Below, in pieces: positions 54,217 through 62,580 of a stretch of DNA of 64,000 nucleotides. The translations under genes were made by a program, and so were the position numbers. The stretch comes from 2-02-FULL-47-50 sp964479045. GTDB lineage: Bacteria; Pseudomonadota; Gammaproteobacteria; Eutrophobiales; Eutrophobiaceae. Positions within the stretch are counted from its first letter, which is position 1. Every line of letters starts with the position of its first letter. The notes under the pieces are model-generated. The model saw only the letters and a list, made by a program, of their open reading frames with translations, did not search any database and was not told the origin of the DNA. Location of the stretch: the NCBI GenBank assembly GCA_964479045.1, contig CAYZJI010000001.1, positions 186,001 to 250,000 of the forward strand, written 5' to 3'.

Positions 54217-55056
54217 TTATTTATGGGTGAAAGCCTGCTCCAGTAACTGCTTCTCAAACTGCGCGGGCACACGATGGTTCCCGGCATATTCATACAGCGC
54301 TGCGGTAATGATCGTGCCGAGGGCGCTGGAAATGAGGGAGACCAGAATGACACTGATCACCGTAACGGCAATCCCGAACACCAATGCGGTTTGAGTGCCT
54401 GCCATGATTCCGAACACAGCCGGCAGGCAGGCGGCCGCCATCAGGATGAACACCAGTGCACCAATGCCGATGTTTGCTGTGAGGGCCTCGCCCCAGGTGT
54501 GCTTGATGATGTCGGTTGAACGTTTGAAGGCGTCCAGGGGGCCAATTTTTTCGACCACCAGTACCGGTAATACAAAATAGGTGGTCACGTTCCAGGCCGT
54601 ACCAATAATCGCCACCACGATTTTACCGATGGTTTCCGAGCGCGATTCAATGATCCGTAAAATCACGCCCACCGTGGCACTGATCAGTGCCCAGCTGATT
54701 ATCTGCGGCAGACACTGCATGGACGTCCGGAACCCGTCTGCCACTGTGGGATTGCCGCCATCAAAACGAATCATGGCGCAACCAATCATGCCGGCATTAA
54801 AAAACATGATGATGAAATAGTTGACGAAATAAAACAGGAACAATACGGCCCATAACACCGGCTCCTGAACAGCAGTTTCGGATTCCAGTGTTTGTTGTAG
54901 CGCGTCGTTGGCAAACACCGGCAGGAGAAAACTGGCACTGACGATCATGAGTGCAATCCCGCTCATAAACGGGAACAGCAGGAGTTCCTTGTCGGCCTTC
55001 AATACCTCAAGGCTTTGCATGGCCAGTGTCCAGCCGTTACGGATGCGATCAAACAT
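54217..55056 (-). CDS. DUF6159-like integral membrane protein
   Basis: 279 residues, about six membrane helices. The opening FDRIRNGWTLAMQSLEVLKADKELLLFPF and the later FKRSTDIIKHTWGEALTAN are typical of the DUF6159 family. Function unknown. Confidence 0.75.
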   Translation of the reverse strand: MFDRIRNGWTLAMQSLEVLKADKELLLFPFMSGIALMIVSASFLLPVFANDALQQTLESETAVQEPVLWAVLFLFYFVNYFIIMFFNAGMIGCAMIRFDGGNPTVADGFRTSMQCLPQIISWALISATVGVILRIIESRSETIGKIVVAIIGTAWNVTTYFVLPVLVVEKIGPLDAFKRSTDIIKHTWGEALTANIGIGALVFILMAAACLPAVFGIMAGTQTALVFGIAVTVISVILVSLISSALGTIITAALYEYAGNHRVPAQFEKQLLEQAFTHK

Positions 55057-55134
55057 AGGGCCTCTCGAGTTATGTGGTTGTACTGAGTATAGACCAGACC
55101 GGCAGAAGGCAAAGTCTGATCCATTTAATTAACA

Positions 55135-55779
55135 TTATTTCAGGAGCCTTGATTTGACCACGGTCTCCGCCAGCACCCGGCCAAGCTCAGCATGCTGGCC
55201 AGCATCCAGATGTACACCATCAATCACGCTCACCCGGATCACGGTATTGGCATCGAAATAGTGTGTGGAAAGTTGTCTGGCGACTTTGACAAGTTCATCC
55301 GGCAAACCAGCACACTTCTCCCCTGCCCCGTGGAATTTTTCCGTCATCGTACCTTGGGGTTGTTGTATTAACGGCGGGCATATGATCAAAATTTCAGGCG
55401 CCGGCATGCCGGGCTCGATCGGCGCTTTACGCACAATATCCACGAGCTTCGCCATGCCCTGCGCCGAACTCCATGCGGAGTTGTTATGCATGAACTGAAA
55501 ATCATTGGTGCCGAGCATGAGGATCACCAACGCCAGAGGTGAATGCATTTCGATCACCTGCGCGAGTCCCTGTGATCCGTCGCGACCGTCTTTGTATGGA
55601 TCGCCCCACGCCGTGCGCCGCCCGTTCAGGCAATTTTCAATCACGCGCACATTTTTGCCGGCAGAATTCAGCGCTGTTTCAAACACACCCGGCCAGCGTT
55701 GATCAAAAGGCAGGCGCTTACGTGTTTCGGGAATAATCCCCCACGTCAGGCTGTCGGAATAAATGAGTATTTGCCGCAT
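55135..55779 (-). CDS. SGNH/GDSL hydrolase
   Basis: 214 residues, esterase of the SGNH fold. Block I YSDSLTWG (Ser8 nucleophile), block III LGTNDFQ and block V DGVHLD (Asp/His) are all present. No signal peptide, so cytoplasmic. Resembles small arylesterases; the substrate is unknown. Confidence 0.88.
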   Translation of the reverse strand: MRQILIYSDSLTWGIIPETRKRLPFDQRWPGVFETALNSAGKNVRVIENCLNGRRTAWGDPYKDGRDGSQGLAQVIEMHSPLALVILMLGTNDFQFMHNNSAWSSAQGMAKLVDIVRKAPIEPGMPAPEILIICPPLIQQPQGTMTEKFHGAGEKCAGLPDELVKVARQLSTHYFDANTVIRVSVIDGVHLDAGQHAELGRVLAETVVKSRLLK

Positions 55780-55795
55780 CGTTTAATTAAAATGA

Positions 55796-56092
55796 TTAAC
55801 GGTTTTGCCAGTAACCCGGATGCCGGTGCTGATGATAAACAGCAACGATCTCCAAAGCAGTCGCAATGCGTTATACAAGTGTATAGGGATACTTCGAGGG
55901 AAATACATAATGCCGGCAACCATCAGATCTGGAAGGCCAACGGTCTGGAGTGGACATTACAACATTTACTGCATCGTCCAGAGCAAGCAGAAAACCCCGT
56001 GCGGCAAATGGGTTGCGTTTTTCTGGCGGCATACCAGCCTCTTCTGCGTCCCGGATGGCCTCCGGATGCCACTGGATATCATTTGAATCCAT
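55796..56092 (-). pseudogene. ParE/RelE-family toxin, inactivated
   Basis: The frame opens IQWHPEAIRDAEEA and runs to KYPYTLV, where TAA at 55873-55871 stops it after 73 residues. The same frame continues RIATALEIVAVYHQHRHPGYWQNR to a second stop at 55798, which is the expected C-terminus of ParE-like toxins, so a Tyr codon probably became a stop. Around 56020-56045 the expected WYA stretch is found only in another frame, hinting at two compensating shifts. The antitoxin just upstream looks intact and overlaps it by 14 bp. Confidence 0.75.
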
Positions 56093-56309
56093 GGAACAGG
56101 CGTTCCCTTACCTGCGACCATGAGACAGTATTGACTGTATGAGCATCCAGTTCCATGACGCGACGCTTGATTTCTGCCTCCCAGGCAGCTTCAACACCCG
56201 CTTCGGGTTCGCCATGCAAACTTTCAATCAAAGCGCCGGCAATAGCCGCGCGATCACCTTCTTCCAGTGACAATGCTTTTTTCAGGAGTTCTTCAGCTGT
56301 TTCGCCCAT
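56079..56309 (-). CDS. addiction-module antitoxin
   Basis: 76 residues from the ATG at 56309. MGETAEELLKKALSLEEGDRAAIAGALIESLHG and the GVEAAWEAEIKRRVMELD end match the small antitoxin family (PF09720) that pairs with ParE-like toxins. It is upstream of, and overlaps, the broken toxin. Now possibly a relic, or still able to bind other toxins. Confidence 0.85.
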   Translation of the reverse strand: MGETAEELLKKALSLEEGDRAAIAGALIESLHGEPEAGVEAAWEAEIKRRVMELDAHTVNTVSWSQVRERLFHGFK

Positions 56310-56339
56310 TTTTAAAGTATACAACTTTCATATCTAATG

Positions 56340-56609
56340 TCAGCGTAACTGGCTGTCCTTGCTGCCGCGGCGGTTAAAGAGAGCCAGGCTGTTTTCCTGT
56401 TGTGTATCGAGTTCAGTCTGGCATTTCACACAGAGGCGCACGCCGGGAACGGCCACCCGCCGGGCTTCCGGGATGGACTCCCCGCATTCTTCGCAATGGG
56501 TCAGACTGTTTCCCGCAGGCAAGCGACTGCGTGCCAGTTTGATTGCGTCCTCAACACTGGCATCGATTTGATCCTGCACTCCACCGTCTTTTGACCAGCC
56601 TCCGGCCAT
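56340..56609 (-). CDS. DksA/TraR-type C4 zinc-finger protein
   Basis: 89 residues. HCEECGESIPEARRVAVPGVRLCVKC holds four Cys (39, 42, 60, 63). Short TraR/YbiI-like members may bind RNA polymerase in the secondary channel, as DksA does. The coiled coil of full-length DksA is absent. Confidence 0.88.
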   Translation of the reverse strand: MAGGWSKDGGVQDQIDASVEDAIKLARSRLPAGNSLTHCEECGESIPEARRVAVPGVRLCVKCQTELDTQQENSLALFNRRGSKDSQLR

Positions 56610-56694
56610 GACTTTTACCTGATGATGTTTATAGAGATATTAGGTTTGAAGGGTTGAAAGATCAATTGGCAGGAATGTGGTTATCATTTGTGGG

Positions 56695-56958
56695 CTATTC
56701 GTAATGTGTCCACATACGCAGGATCTTCACGGCCTTCTCCTTCTTCAAGACCTGGTAGACGATCCTGTGTTGCACGTTAATTCTGCGGGAATACGCACCA
56801 GCTAAATCACCCACCAGTTTTTCGTAAGGGGGTGGCGTGCGGAAAGGATTCTTTTCCAGCAACACCAGCAGCTCTTCTGCTTTATCTTTCAGTCCGGCTG
56901 CGGCGAGCTTCGCGGCATCTTTTTGTGCGTGTTTGGTAAAGTACAGCGTCCAGGTCAC
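56695..56958 (-). CDS. YoeB-type mRNA-interferase toxin
   Basis: 87 residues from the GTG that overlaps the antitoxin stop (GTGA). YSRRINVQHRIVYQV and the final MWTHYE (His and Tyr) are the Txe/YoeB active-site signature. Cleaves mRNA at the ribosome when free of its antitoxin. Motifs look intact. Confidence 0.88.
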   Translation of the reverse strand: MTWTLYFTKHAQKDAAKLAAAGLKDKAEELLVLLEKNPFRTPPPYEKLVGDLAGAYSRRINVQHRIVYQVLKKEKAVKILRMWTHYE

Positions 56959-57197
56959 CAGTCCAGCTTCCTTGCGCATTTCTTCAGATCTTCCTTCATC
57001 CCTTCGCGTATCGACTCCCGCATACCGGGAATGGAGAGCAGATAGAGCGTTTCGTTAATCGCGTTCCAGTCTTCCTCGGCCACCAGCACGGCATTGCTCC
57101 GCTTGCCCGTAATCATGATGGGCTTGTGGGTTTCCGCCGTTTCATCAATCAGGGTGTAAAGTTTTGAGCGGGCTTCGGTGGCTTTTAATATCGTCAT
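56955..57197 (-). CDS. YefM/Phd-type antitoxin
   Basis: 80 residues from the ATG at 57197 (MTILKATEARSKLYTLIDETAE); the frame is open to 57221. KPIMITGKRSNAVLVAEEDW is the Phd/YefM DNA-binding and fold signature. Upstream of the toxin in the usual order and probably autoregulated. Confidence 0.88.
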   Translation of the reverse strand: MTILKATEARSKLYTLIDETAETHKPIMITGKRSNAVLVAEEDWNAINETLYLLSIPGMRESIREGMKEDLKKCARKLDW

Positions 57198-57325
57198 AAG
57201 GGGATAGTCCAGTTGATGCATGAAACGTACGCTTTTACGAACGCTTTGTCAACCCTGGCTGATTAATCAGCCTGTCTTTGATTGTTCCCCCTGTACAAAT
57301 TCCGTATTTAAGGGCTCTGACCCCT

Positions 57326-58603
57326 TTAATTCTCTGGTTTCTTTGGTTCTTTTTGGGCTGTTATGCTTGAAGCCCCTTGCTTCGCTATTTCTATAAATTT
57401 ATCTTTTAATTCAGGAATAGTAGCTAAAGCGTTTTGGAATTGGGACGATGCAAACAACTCATGCCAAGGGCTGCCGTGACTCGTTTGTTCCACGAAGCGG
57501 AGCGGTGCTTCATCGAGGCGCGCCAAAGCAGACGCGAAAAGCCGTGCTTCAAAAGCAGGATCAAGTCGGGCCGCTTCTTTACGATACCCTTCATATGCCT
57601 TAGCAACGGAAGCTTTAAATGCATAGTCTTCAGCCAATCGAAATCGTTGACCAATTTGCTTTGTAGCTATCCAGGCGAACCAGACAGGCGCACCGATACT
57701 TAGCAAAGATAAAATAACCTCCACCCAAAAAATGTGCCATTGTAGTTGGGGGGAATAGATGATATTAGATAACTGTTCGATACGAATTGATCCAATCTTG
57801 GCGCCTCCTGCTAATGCGAGAAGCAGCCCAAGAACCCAAGCCCACAGTGACCAACCCAAGCGTTTTGCGCGCTGATCAAAAGCTGCTGCAAGGCCTTTAG
57901 TCGTGGTAATTCTGTATGCATCTTCACACTGCGCAACGAGTTTCTGTGTAGTTTCGTGAGCTGTAACAATCGATTCAAGTTTTTTGGTAGATGTATCCAG
58001 ATTGCCAGTTATTTTTTCTACAGAAGATGATGACTCATTTGCGAAACCAACAACACGATCACGGGCATCTGCCAAGGTTTGCAAATCTATTGGGAGTGAC
58101 TCAGCAACAGAATGTGCTTCTTGAATTTGCTTTATCTGATTTGTGAGTGATTCTTTGTTTGGCGCAATCTGATCAAGCTCTGCTTGAATAGCACGAAGTC
58201 TCCTGGATAAATTTGCAGGCATGGCTTTTGAATCCTGAACCATTTGCCAATTTTGTAATGGCACAAAATTTTGACGAATAGAATGAAGTGTAGTCATGTA
58301 TGCGGCAGTTGCTTGTCCAGAATTGCCACCCCAAAACTGCTGTATGGTCTGGCTTTTTAATATATTTAGTCTGCGGGGGCAGTCCTGTGCTAATTTAAGC
58401 AAAGCGGGATCAAGCACATCTGATTTTATATCGCGGATGTCAGCAGCAAGCTGTGTTGCAACTGCCGCCATATCATGTCGAGTAACAGCAGCACAGTTCC
58501 AGCCAAATGCCTCTGTAAAAATTTGATCTCCATTCCACCCGCTTAATACGGCGGCGGCTAGTTGATCTAGTGCAACACATAATGTCTCAAGGTCTTTGTG
58601 CAT
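57326..58603 (-). CDS. two-TM coiled-coil protein of unknown function
   Basis: 425 residues. Residues about 130-225 are helical and coiled-coil-like. Two membrane helices follow at about 250-269 and 290-315. A cytoplasmic C-terminal domain holds RLAEDYAFKASVAKAYEGY (322-340) and the motif GSPWHEL. No family recognised for certain. Lone gene between a toxin-antitoxin pair and rpoH; it looks more AT-rich than its neighbours, which suggests transfer. Confidence 0.65.
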   Translation of the reverse strand: MHKDLETLCVALDQLAAAVLSGWNGDQIFTEAFGWNCAAVTRHDMAAVATQLAADIRDIKSDVLDPALLKLAQDCPRRLNILKSQTIQQFWGGNSGQATAAYMTTLHSIRQNFVPLQNWQMVQDSKAMPANLSRRLRAIQAELDQIAPNKESLTNQIKQIQEAHSVAESLPIDLQTLADARDRVVGFANESSSSVEKITGNLDTSTKKLESIVTAHETTQKLVAQCEDAYRITTTKGLAAAFDQRAKRLGWSLWAWVLGLLLALAGGAKIGSIRIEQLSNIIYSPQLQWHIFWVEVILSLLSIGAPVWFAWIATKQIGQRFRLAEDYAFKASVAKAYEGYRKEAARLDPAFEARLFASALARLDEAPLRFVEQTSHGSPWHELFASSQFQNALATIPELKDKFIEIAKQGASSITAQKEPKKPEN

Positions 58604-58710
58604 ACTCCTGTCTCCTGCAAATGTTATGTTTATTTAAAACATAATGCTGATTCTTAATGACTTAAAATGTAAAAAGGCAAATTATATGCCACTTATATAG
58701 ATTAAATATT

Positions 58711-58739
58711 AGAAACAAAAATGCCCCTTTCGGGGCATT
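58711..58739 (-). terminator. rpoH terminator
   Basis: On the minus strand AATGCCCC, GAAA loop, GGGGCATT, then a T-rich run. Lies 38 bp after the rpoH stop. Confidence 0.9.
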
Positions 58740-58777
58740 CATTCAATATCTCGTTGTACATCCCTGTTCGTCCTCAA

Positions 58778-59629
58778 TCACGCGACAAATGACGCCCGCA
58801 GTTTTTTCATCGCGTTGTTTTCGATCTGCCGGATGCGTTCGGCGGAAACGTCATATTCCGCGGCGAGTTCGTGCAGCGTGGCCTTGTTGTCCGTGAGCCA
58901 ACGCCTTGCAATGATGTCGCGGCTGCGATCATCAAGTGCGGCAATGGCATGCTGCAAACGTTCCTGGTGGATGTCTTCCACCTGATTGAATTCCAGTTGT
59001 TCTTCCGGGCCCGCACTCTGGTGTTCCAGATACGCAACCGGTGCAAAGATGTTTTCGTCTTCGTCATCGGTGACGGCGCCATCGAAAGAGGCATCGTAGT
59101 TGCTCAGGCGTTGTTCCATTTCCATCACGTCTTTGGAGGTCACGCCGAGATCTTGGGCGACGGCAGCGACTTCGTCACTGTTCATCCAGCCGAGGCGTTT
59201 TTTCATGGAGCGCAGGTTGAAGAACAGTTTGCGCTGCGCCTTGGTGGTGGCAATCTTTACAATGCGCCAGTTGCGCAGGATGTATTCATGCATTTCGGCG
59301 CGGATCCAGTGCACGGCAAATGACACGAGACGCACACCCACTTCCGGATCAAAACGCTTGACCGCTTTCATCAGGCCGATGTTGCCTTCCTGTATGAGAT
59401 CGGCGAGCGGCAGGCCATAGCCGTGATAACCCCGGGCGACTTTTACCACGAAACGCAGGTGTGACATGACAAGCTGACGGGCAGCATCCAGATCATCTTC
59501 ATTGCGATAGCGCAGGGCGAGTTCTCGCTCTTCTTCGGCGCTGACCATGGGGATGCGGTTCACGCTGCTGATGTAGGTATCCAGCGAGCCGGCCGGCAAT
59601 GCCAGAGGTAATGTCAGGGTGTTACTCAT
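58778..59629 (-). CDS. rpoH: RpoH, heat-shock sigma factor (sigma-32)
   Basis: 283 residues. Region 2 (DLIQEGNIGLMKAVKRFDP), the RpoH box QRKLFFNLR that sets it apart from RpoD/RpoS, and region 4 ATLHELAAEYDVSAERIRQIE. Directs transcription of chaperone and protease genes. A perfect CIRCE element lies 27 bp before the start, so HrcA control is likely. Divided from ftsX by 213 bp. Confidence 0.97.
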   Translation of the reverse strand: MSNTLTLPLALPAGSLDTYISSVNRIPMVSAEEERELALRYRNEDDLDAARQLVMSHLRFVVKVARGYHGYGLPLADLIQEGNIGLMKAVKRFDPEVGVRLVSFAVHWIRAEMHEYILRNWRIVKIATTKAQRKLFFNLRSMKKRLGWMNSDEVAAVAQDLGVTSKDVMEMEQRLSNYDASFDGAVTDDEDENIFAPVAYLEHQSAGPEEQLEFNQVEDIHQERLQHAIAALDDRSRDIIARRWLTDNKATLHELAAEYDVSAERIRQIENNAMKKLRASFVA

Positions 59630-59655
59630 GATTCGTTAGTTTCCTCCGCCTTTGT

Positions 59656-59682
59656 TTAGCACTCAGGCTTTTTGAGTGCTAA
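59656..59682. promoter_or_regulatory. CIRCE element (HrcA operator)
   Basis: TTAGCACTC at 59656-59664, nine bases, then GAGTGCTAA at 59674-59682: an exact match to the CIRCE consensus TTAGCACTC-N9-GAGTGCTAA. It starts 26 bp upstream of rpoH, in the leader or overlapping the promoter. CIRCE usually precedes groE or dnaK. Confidence 0.92.
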
Positions 59683-59728
59683 GGGTTATTATAGTTTCCG
59701 GACGGGGGAAGGCAAGGGTGGATAAGTG

Positions 59729-59757
59729 CCTCAATTCTGGCCGCGCCAGAATTGAGG
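59729..59757. repeat. 13-bp perfect inverted repeat
   Basis: CCTCAATTCTGGC, CGC, GCCAGAATTGAGG. Between ftsX and rpoH. No T run follows on either strand, so it is not a simple terminator. Confidence 0.6.
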
Positions 59758-59772
59758 GATTTAATGGACTGG

Positions 59773-59792
59773 ATTCCCGCCTTCGCGGGAAT
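59773..59792. repeat. dRS3-like dispersed repeat
   Basis: ATTCCC-N8-GGGAAT with ATTCCCGC and GCGGGAAT arms. This repeat type is widespread in proteobacterial chromosomes and occurs once in the window. Confidence 0.55.
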
Positions 59793-59842
59793 GACGATAT
59801 ATGTGAGAACTTACTAACTTATTAAGTTATTGTTTTTATTGG

Positions 59843-60817
59843 CTAAGCAGGTTCAATGGCGCGGAGATGGCGTTGGACCGAGACCCATGAGCCGATCAGC
59901 CCAAGGATAATGCCGCTAAAGAGCAATAACAGGATATTACCGATGCTCAGGCCGATAAGCTGAAAGTTACTGGCATAGAGGCGGGCAAGGTTCCCGGCCG
60001 GGCCTTGCAGGAGCAGTAGTGATAATTCGACCAGCAGCCACGCAAAAATACCGCCCGCGAGCCCATACCATAATCCGCTGTACAGGAATGGCCGCTGGAT
60101 GAAACCATCGGTGGCACCGAACAGCTTGGCGATTTCAATTTCCGCGCGGCGATGATAAATGAGCATGCGGATGGTGTTGCCGATGATGAGCAGCACGGCA
60201 AGGCCGAGGAACACGGCCAGCACCAGCACAATCCGTTGCACGATATTAATGATCGCATTCAATCGCTTCACCCATTGCTGATCGTATTGCGCACTTTCCA
60301 CTTCCGGCAGTGCCTGGAGCGATTCCAGCAGTGTGTTGATGGTGGCTTCGCTGTGGTCACTGATTTCGGGTTTGATCAACAGTAATGAAGGCAACGGATT
60401 TTCTTCGAGTGCATTGAGGGCTGTCGAGAAACCGGAGTGTTGCCGGTACTCTTCCAGCGCCGCTGCGCGGCTCACGTAATGTACTTCGGCAATGTCATTA
60501 CGATCTTCGAGTTTGGCGGCGAGCGTCTGGCCGGTGGGTTCATCCACCTCCATTTTGAGGAAAGCAGTAATCGCCACTGTGCCTTCCCAGCCCGCAGTGA
60601 TGAGACGCGTGTTTTCCAGCGCGACATAAAATCCGGCAGGCAAGGCGAGGGAAATGCCGATGACAGCGGCGGTAAGGAGGCTCGCGATCGGATTGCGATA
60701 CAGCTGGCCAAGACTGAACAACAACGCCTGTCCATGATGCATGCTCCAGATTTCCAGAAAGATACGCATGCGGTTCGGCGTCCGGGGCGGGTTTTTATTG
60801 GTGCGAACGGTGATCAT
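59843..60817 (-). CDS. ftsX: FtsX, cell-division ABC-type membrane subunit
   Basis: With FtsE, activates septal peptidoglycan hydrolases. 324 residues from the ATG at 60817, which overlaps the ftsE stop (ATGA). The frame is open much further (to 60976) but that is inside ftsE. One N-terminal helix, a periplasmic domain, then three helices, with IIGNTIRMLIYHRRAEIEIAKLFGATDGFI typical. Confidence 0.93.
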   Translation of the reverse strand: MITVRTNKNPPRTPNRMRIFLEIWSMHHGQALLFSLGQLYRNPIASLLTAAVIGISLALPAGFYVALENTRLITAGWEGTVAITAFLKMEVDEPTGQTLAAKLEDRNDIAEVHYVSRAAALEEYRQHSGFSTALNALEENPLPSLLLIKPEISDHSEATINTLLESLQALPEVESAQYDQQWVKRLNAIINIVQRIVLVLAVFLGLAVLLIIGNTIRMLIYHRRAEIEIAKLFGATDGFIQRPFLYSGLWYGLAGGIFAWLLVELSLLLLQGPAGNLARLYASNFQLIGLSIGNILLLLFSGIILGLIGSWVSVQRHLRAIEPA

Positions 60818-61494
60818 GATTTTTCGTGCGGCTCGCTGAAGTGCGTGAGCGTGCGGCCTTCGCGCAGGGTGATGATACGTTTCCTCATGCGCTTGATCAT
60901 TTCCAGATCGTGGCTCGCAATCAGCACGGTCACGCCCACCTGATTGAACTGTTCGAACAGGCACATGATTTCCCATGAGAGCGCAGGATCAAGATTACCG
61001 GTCGGTTCATCGGCGAGCAGCAAAGCAGGGCGATGTACGACGGCGCGCGCAATGCCCACGCGTTGCTGTTCGCCACCGGAGAGGGTCATGGGCAAGGAAT
61101 TCTGTTTCGGTAACAAACTGACTTTATCGAGTGCCGCCTGTACACGCTTGCGGATTTCCTGATGACGGTAACCGGCGATCACCAGCGGCAGCGCGACGTT
61201 ATCAAACACACTGCGGTCATTTAATAAACGGTGATCCTGAAAGGTGAAACCGATATTGCGTCGGAATAATGCAATTTGTTTGCGGCGGACGCGTTCGAGG
61301 TTCTGGCCGTTGACGATGATCTGACCGCGGGTATGGCGATCAATGAGAGCTATCAATCTCAATAATGTACTTTTACCGGCGCCGGAACGGCCGGTGACGA
61401 AGGCCATGGCGCCCTGATCGATTTGCAGGTTGATGTTTCTCAGGGCGTCGATGCCGCCCGGGTATTGCATGTGGACATTGGTGAACTTGATCAT
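60814..61494 (-). CDS. ftsE: FtsE, cell-division ABC ATPase
   Basis: 226 residues. Walker A GRSGAGKSTLL, signature LSGGEQQRVGIARAV and Walker B ALLLADEPTGNLDP. Overlaps ftsX and ftsY by 4 bp each, the standard ftsY-ftsE-ftsX operon. Confidence 0.96.
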   Translation of the reverse strand: MIKFTNVHMQYPGGIDALRNINLQIDQGAMAFVTGRSGAGKSTLLRLIALIDRHTRGQIIVNGQNLERVRRKQIALFRRNIGFTFQDHRLLNDRSVFDNVALPLVIAGYRHQEIRKRVQAALDKVSLLPKQNSLPMTLSGGEQQRVGIARAVVHRPALLLADEPTGNLDPALSWEIMCLFEQFNQVGVTVLIASHDLEMIKRMRKRIITLREGRTLTHFSEPHEKS

Positions 61495-62453
61495 TTCGTG
61501 GTGTCGAACAACGCGTTCAGGAAATCATCGCTGTTGAACACTTGCAGGTCCTCCACGCCCTCGCCTACGCCAATATAACGGATCGGAATACCGGTTTCGC
61601 GTGCCAATGCGAAAATAATACCGCCTTTGGCGGTGCCGTCCAGTTTGGTCAAGACAATTCCGGTCACGCCGACAGCAGCATTGAATTGTTTGGTCTGTTG
61701 CAGGGCATTCTGGCCGGTGCCTGCATCCAGCACCAGCAGGCATTCGGGCGTGAGATCGGCATCGAAACGGTTAATCACGCGCCGGATCTTTTTCAGTTCG
61801 TCCATGAGGTTGCCTTGCGTGTGCAGGCGTCCCGCGGTATCAGCAATGAGGATGTCCACATTGCGCGAGCGTGCGGACTGCAGGGCATCGAAGATCACCG
61901 CAGCGGAATCCGATCCGGGGTTCTGGGCAATGACCGGTACATTATTACGTGTACCCCAGGTTTGCAGTTGTTCGATGGCGGCGGCGCGGAAGGTATCACC
62001 GGCGGCGAGCATAACGGTTTTGCCTTCCTTTATATAATGATGCGCGAGCTTGCCGATGCTGGTGGTTTTGCCCGCACCATTGACGCCGGTCACGAGTATC
62101 ACGAAGGGCTTGTTGCCGGATTCAGGAATGTGCAAAGGTTGATTGACCGGGTTCAGTATTTCACCGAGGACGGCACGCAGGGCCTCTTGTGCATTAGTGT
62201 TGGCGTCGGTCTTGCGGGCGGTAAGTTTTTTCAGGATTTCGGTAGTGACATTCACGCCCACATCGGCCTGCAACAGATGTTCTTCGAGGTTGTCGAGGAA
62301 AGCCTGATCGATGGGCTGTATGCCCTGTACAAGATCACCGATGTCGGTCAGCAGGATGGCGCGGGTGCGTTGCAGCCCCTTTTGTAACCGGCTGAAGAAT
62401 TGATCTTTGCCAGCCGGTGTTTCATCACGGGGTTTTGATTTGAATCCGAACAT
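61491..62453 (-). CDS. ftsY: FtsY, signal recognition particle receptor
   Basis: GTPase that docks SRP-ribosome complexes at the membrane. 320 residues from the ATG at 62453 (MFGFKSKPRD); the frame is open to 62549. NG domain with GVNGAGKTTSIGKLA, DTAGRLHTQGNLM and TKLDGTAKGG. The acidic A domain of enteric FtsY is almost absent, as in many other bacteria. Confidence 0.95.
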   Translation of the reverse strand: MFGFKSKPRDETPAGKDQFFSRLQKGLQRTRAILLTDIGDLVQGIQPIDQAFLDNLEEHLLQADVGVNVTTEILKKLTARKTDANTNAQEALRAVLGEILNPVNQPLHIPESGNKPFVILVTGVNGAGKTTSIGKLAHHYIKEGKTVMLAAGDTFRAAAIEQLQTWGTRNNVPVIAQNPGSDSAAVIFDALQSARSRNVDILIADTAGRLHTQGNLMDELKKIRRVINRFDADLTPECLLVLDAGTGQNALQQTKQFNAAVGVTGIVLTKLDGTAKGGIIFALARETGIPIRYIGVGEGVEDLQVFNSDDFLNALFDTTK

Positions 62454-62580
62454 TTGTGTACCCGGGGTAGACTCCGTGTATCCTATCATGTCATGGTCAA
62501 GAACTACCAAAGCCTCTTCTACTCTAACTGGTTGTTTGACAGACACCACAGTTCATAAATATTAAAAAGAGGGACTTCCT

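Noticed and set aside
61542..62387. 281-codon open frame on the plus strand
   Set aside because: Antisense to ftsY; ftsY is certain from its GTPase motifs.
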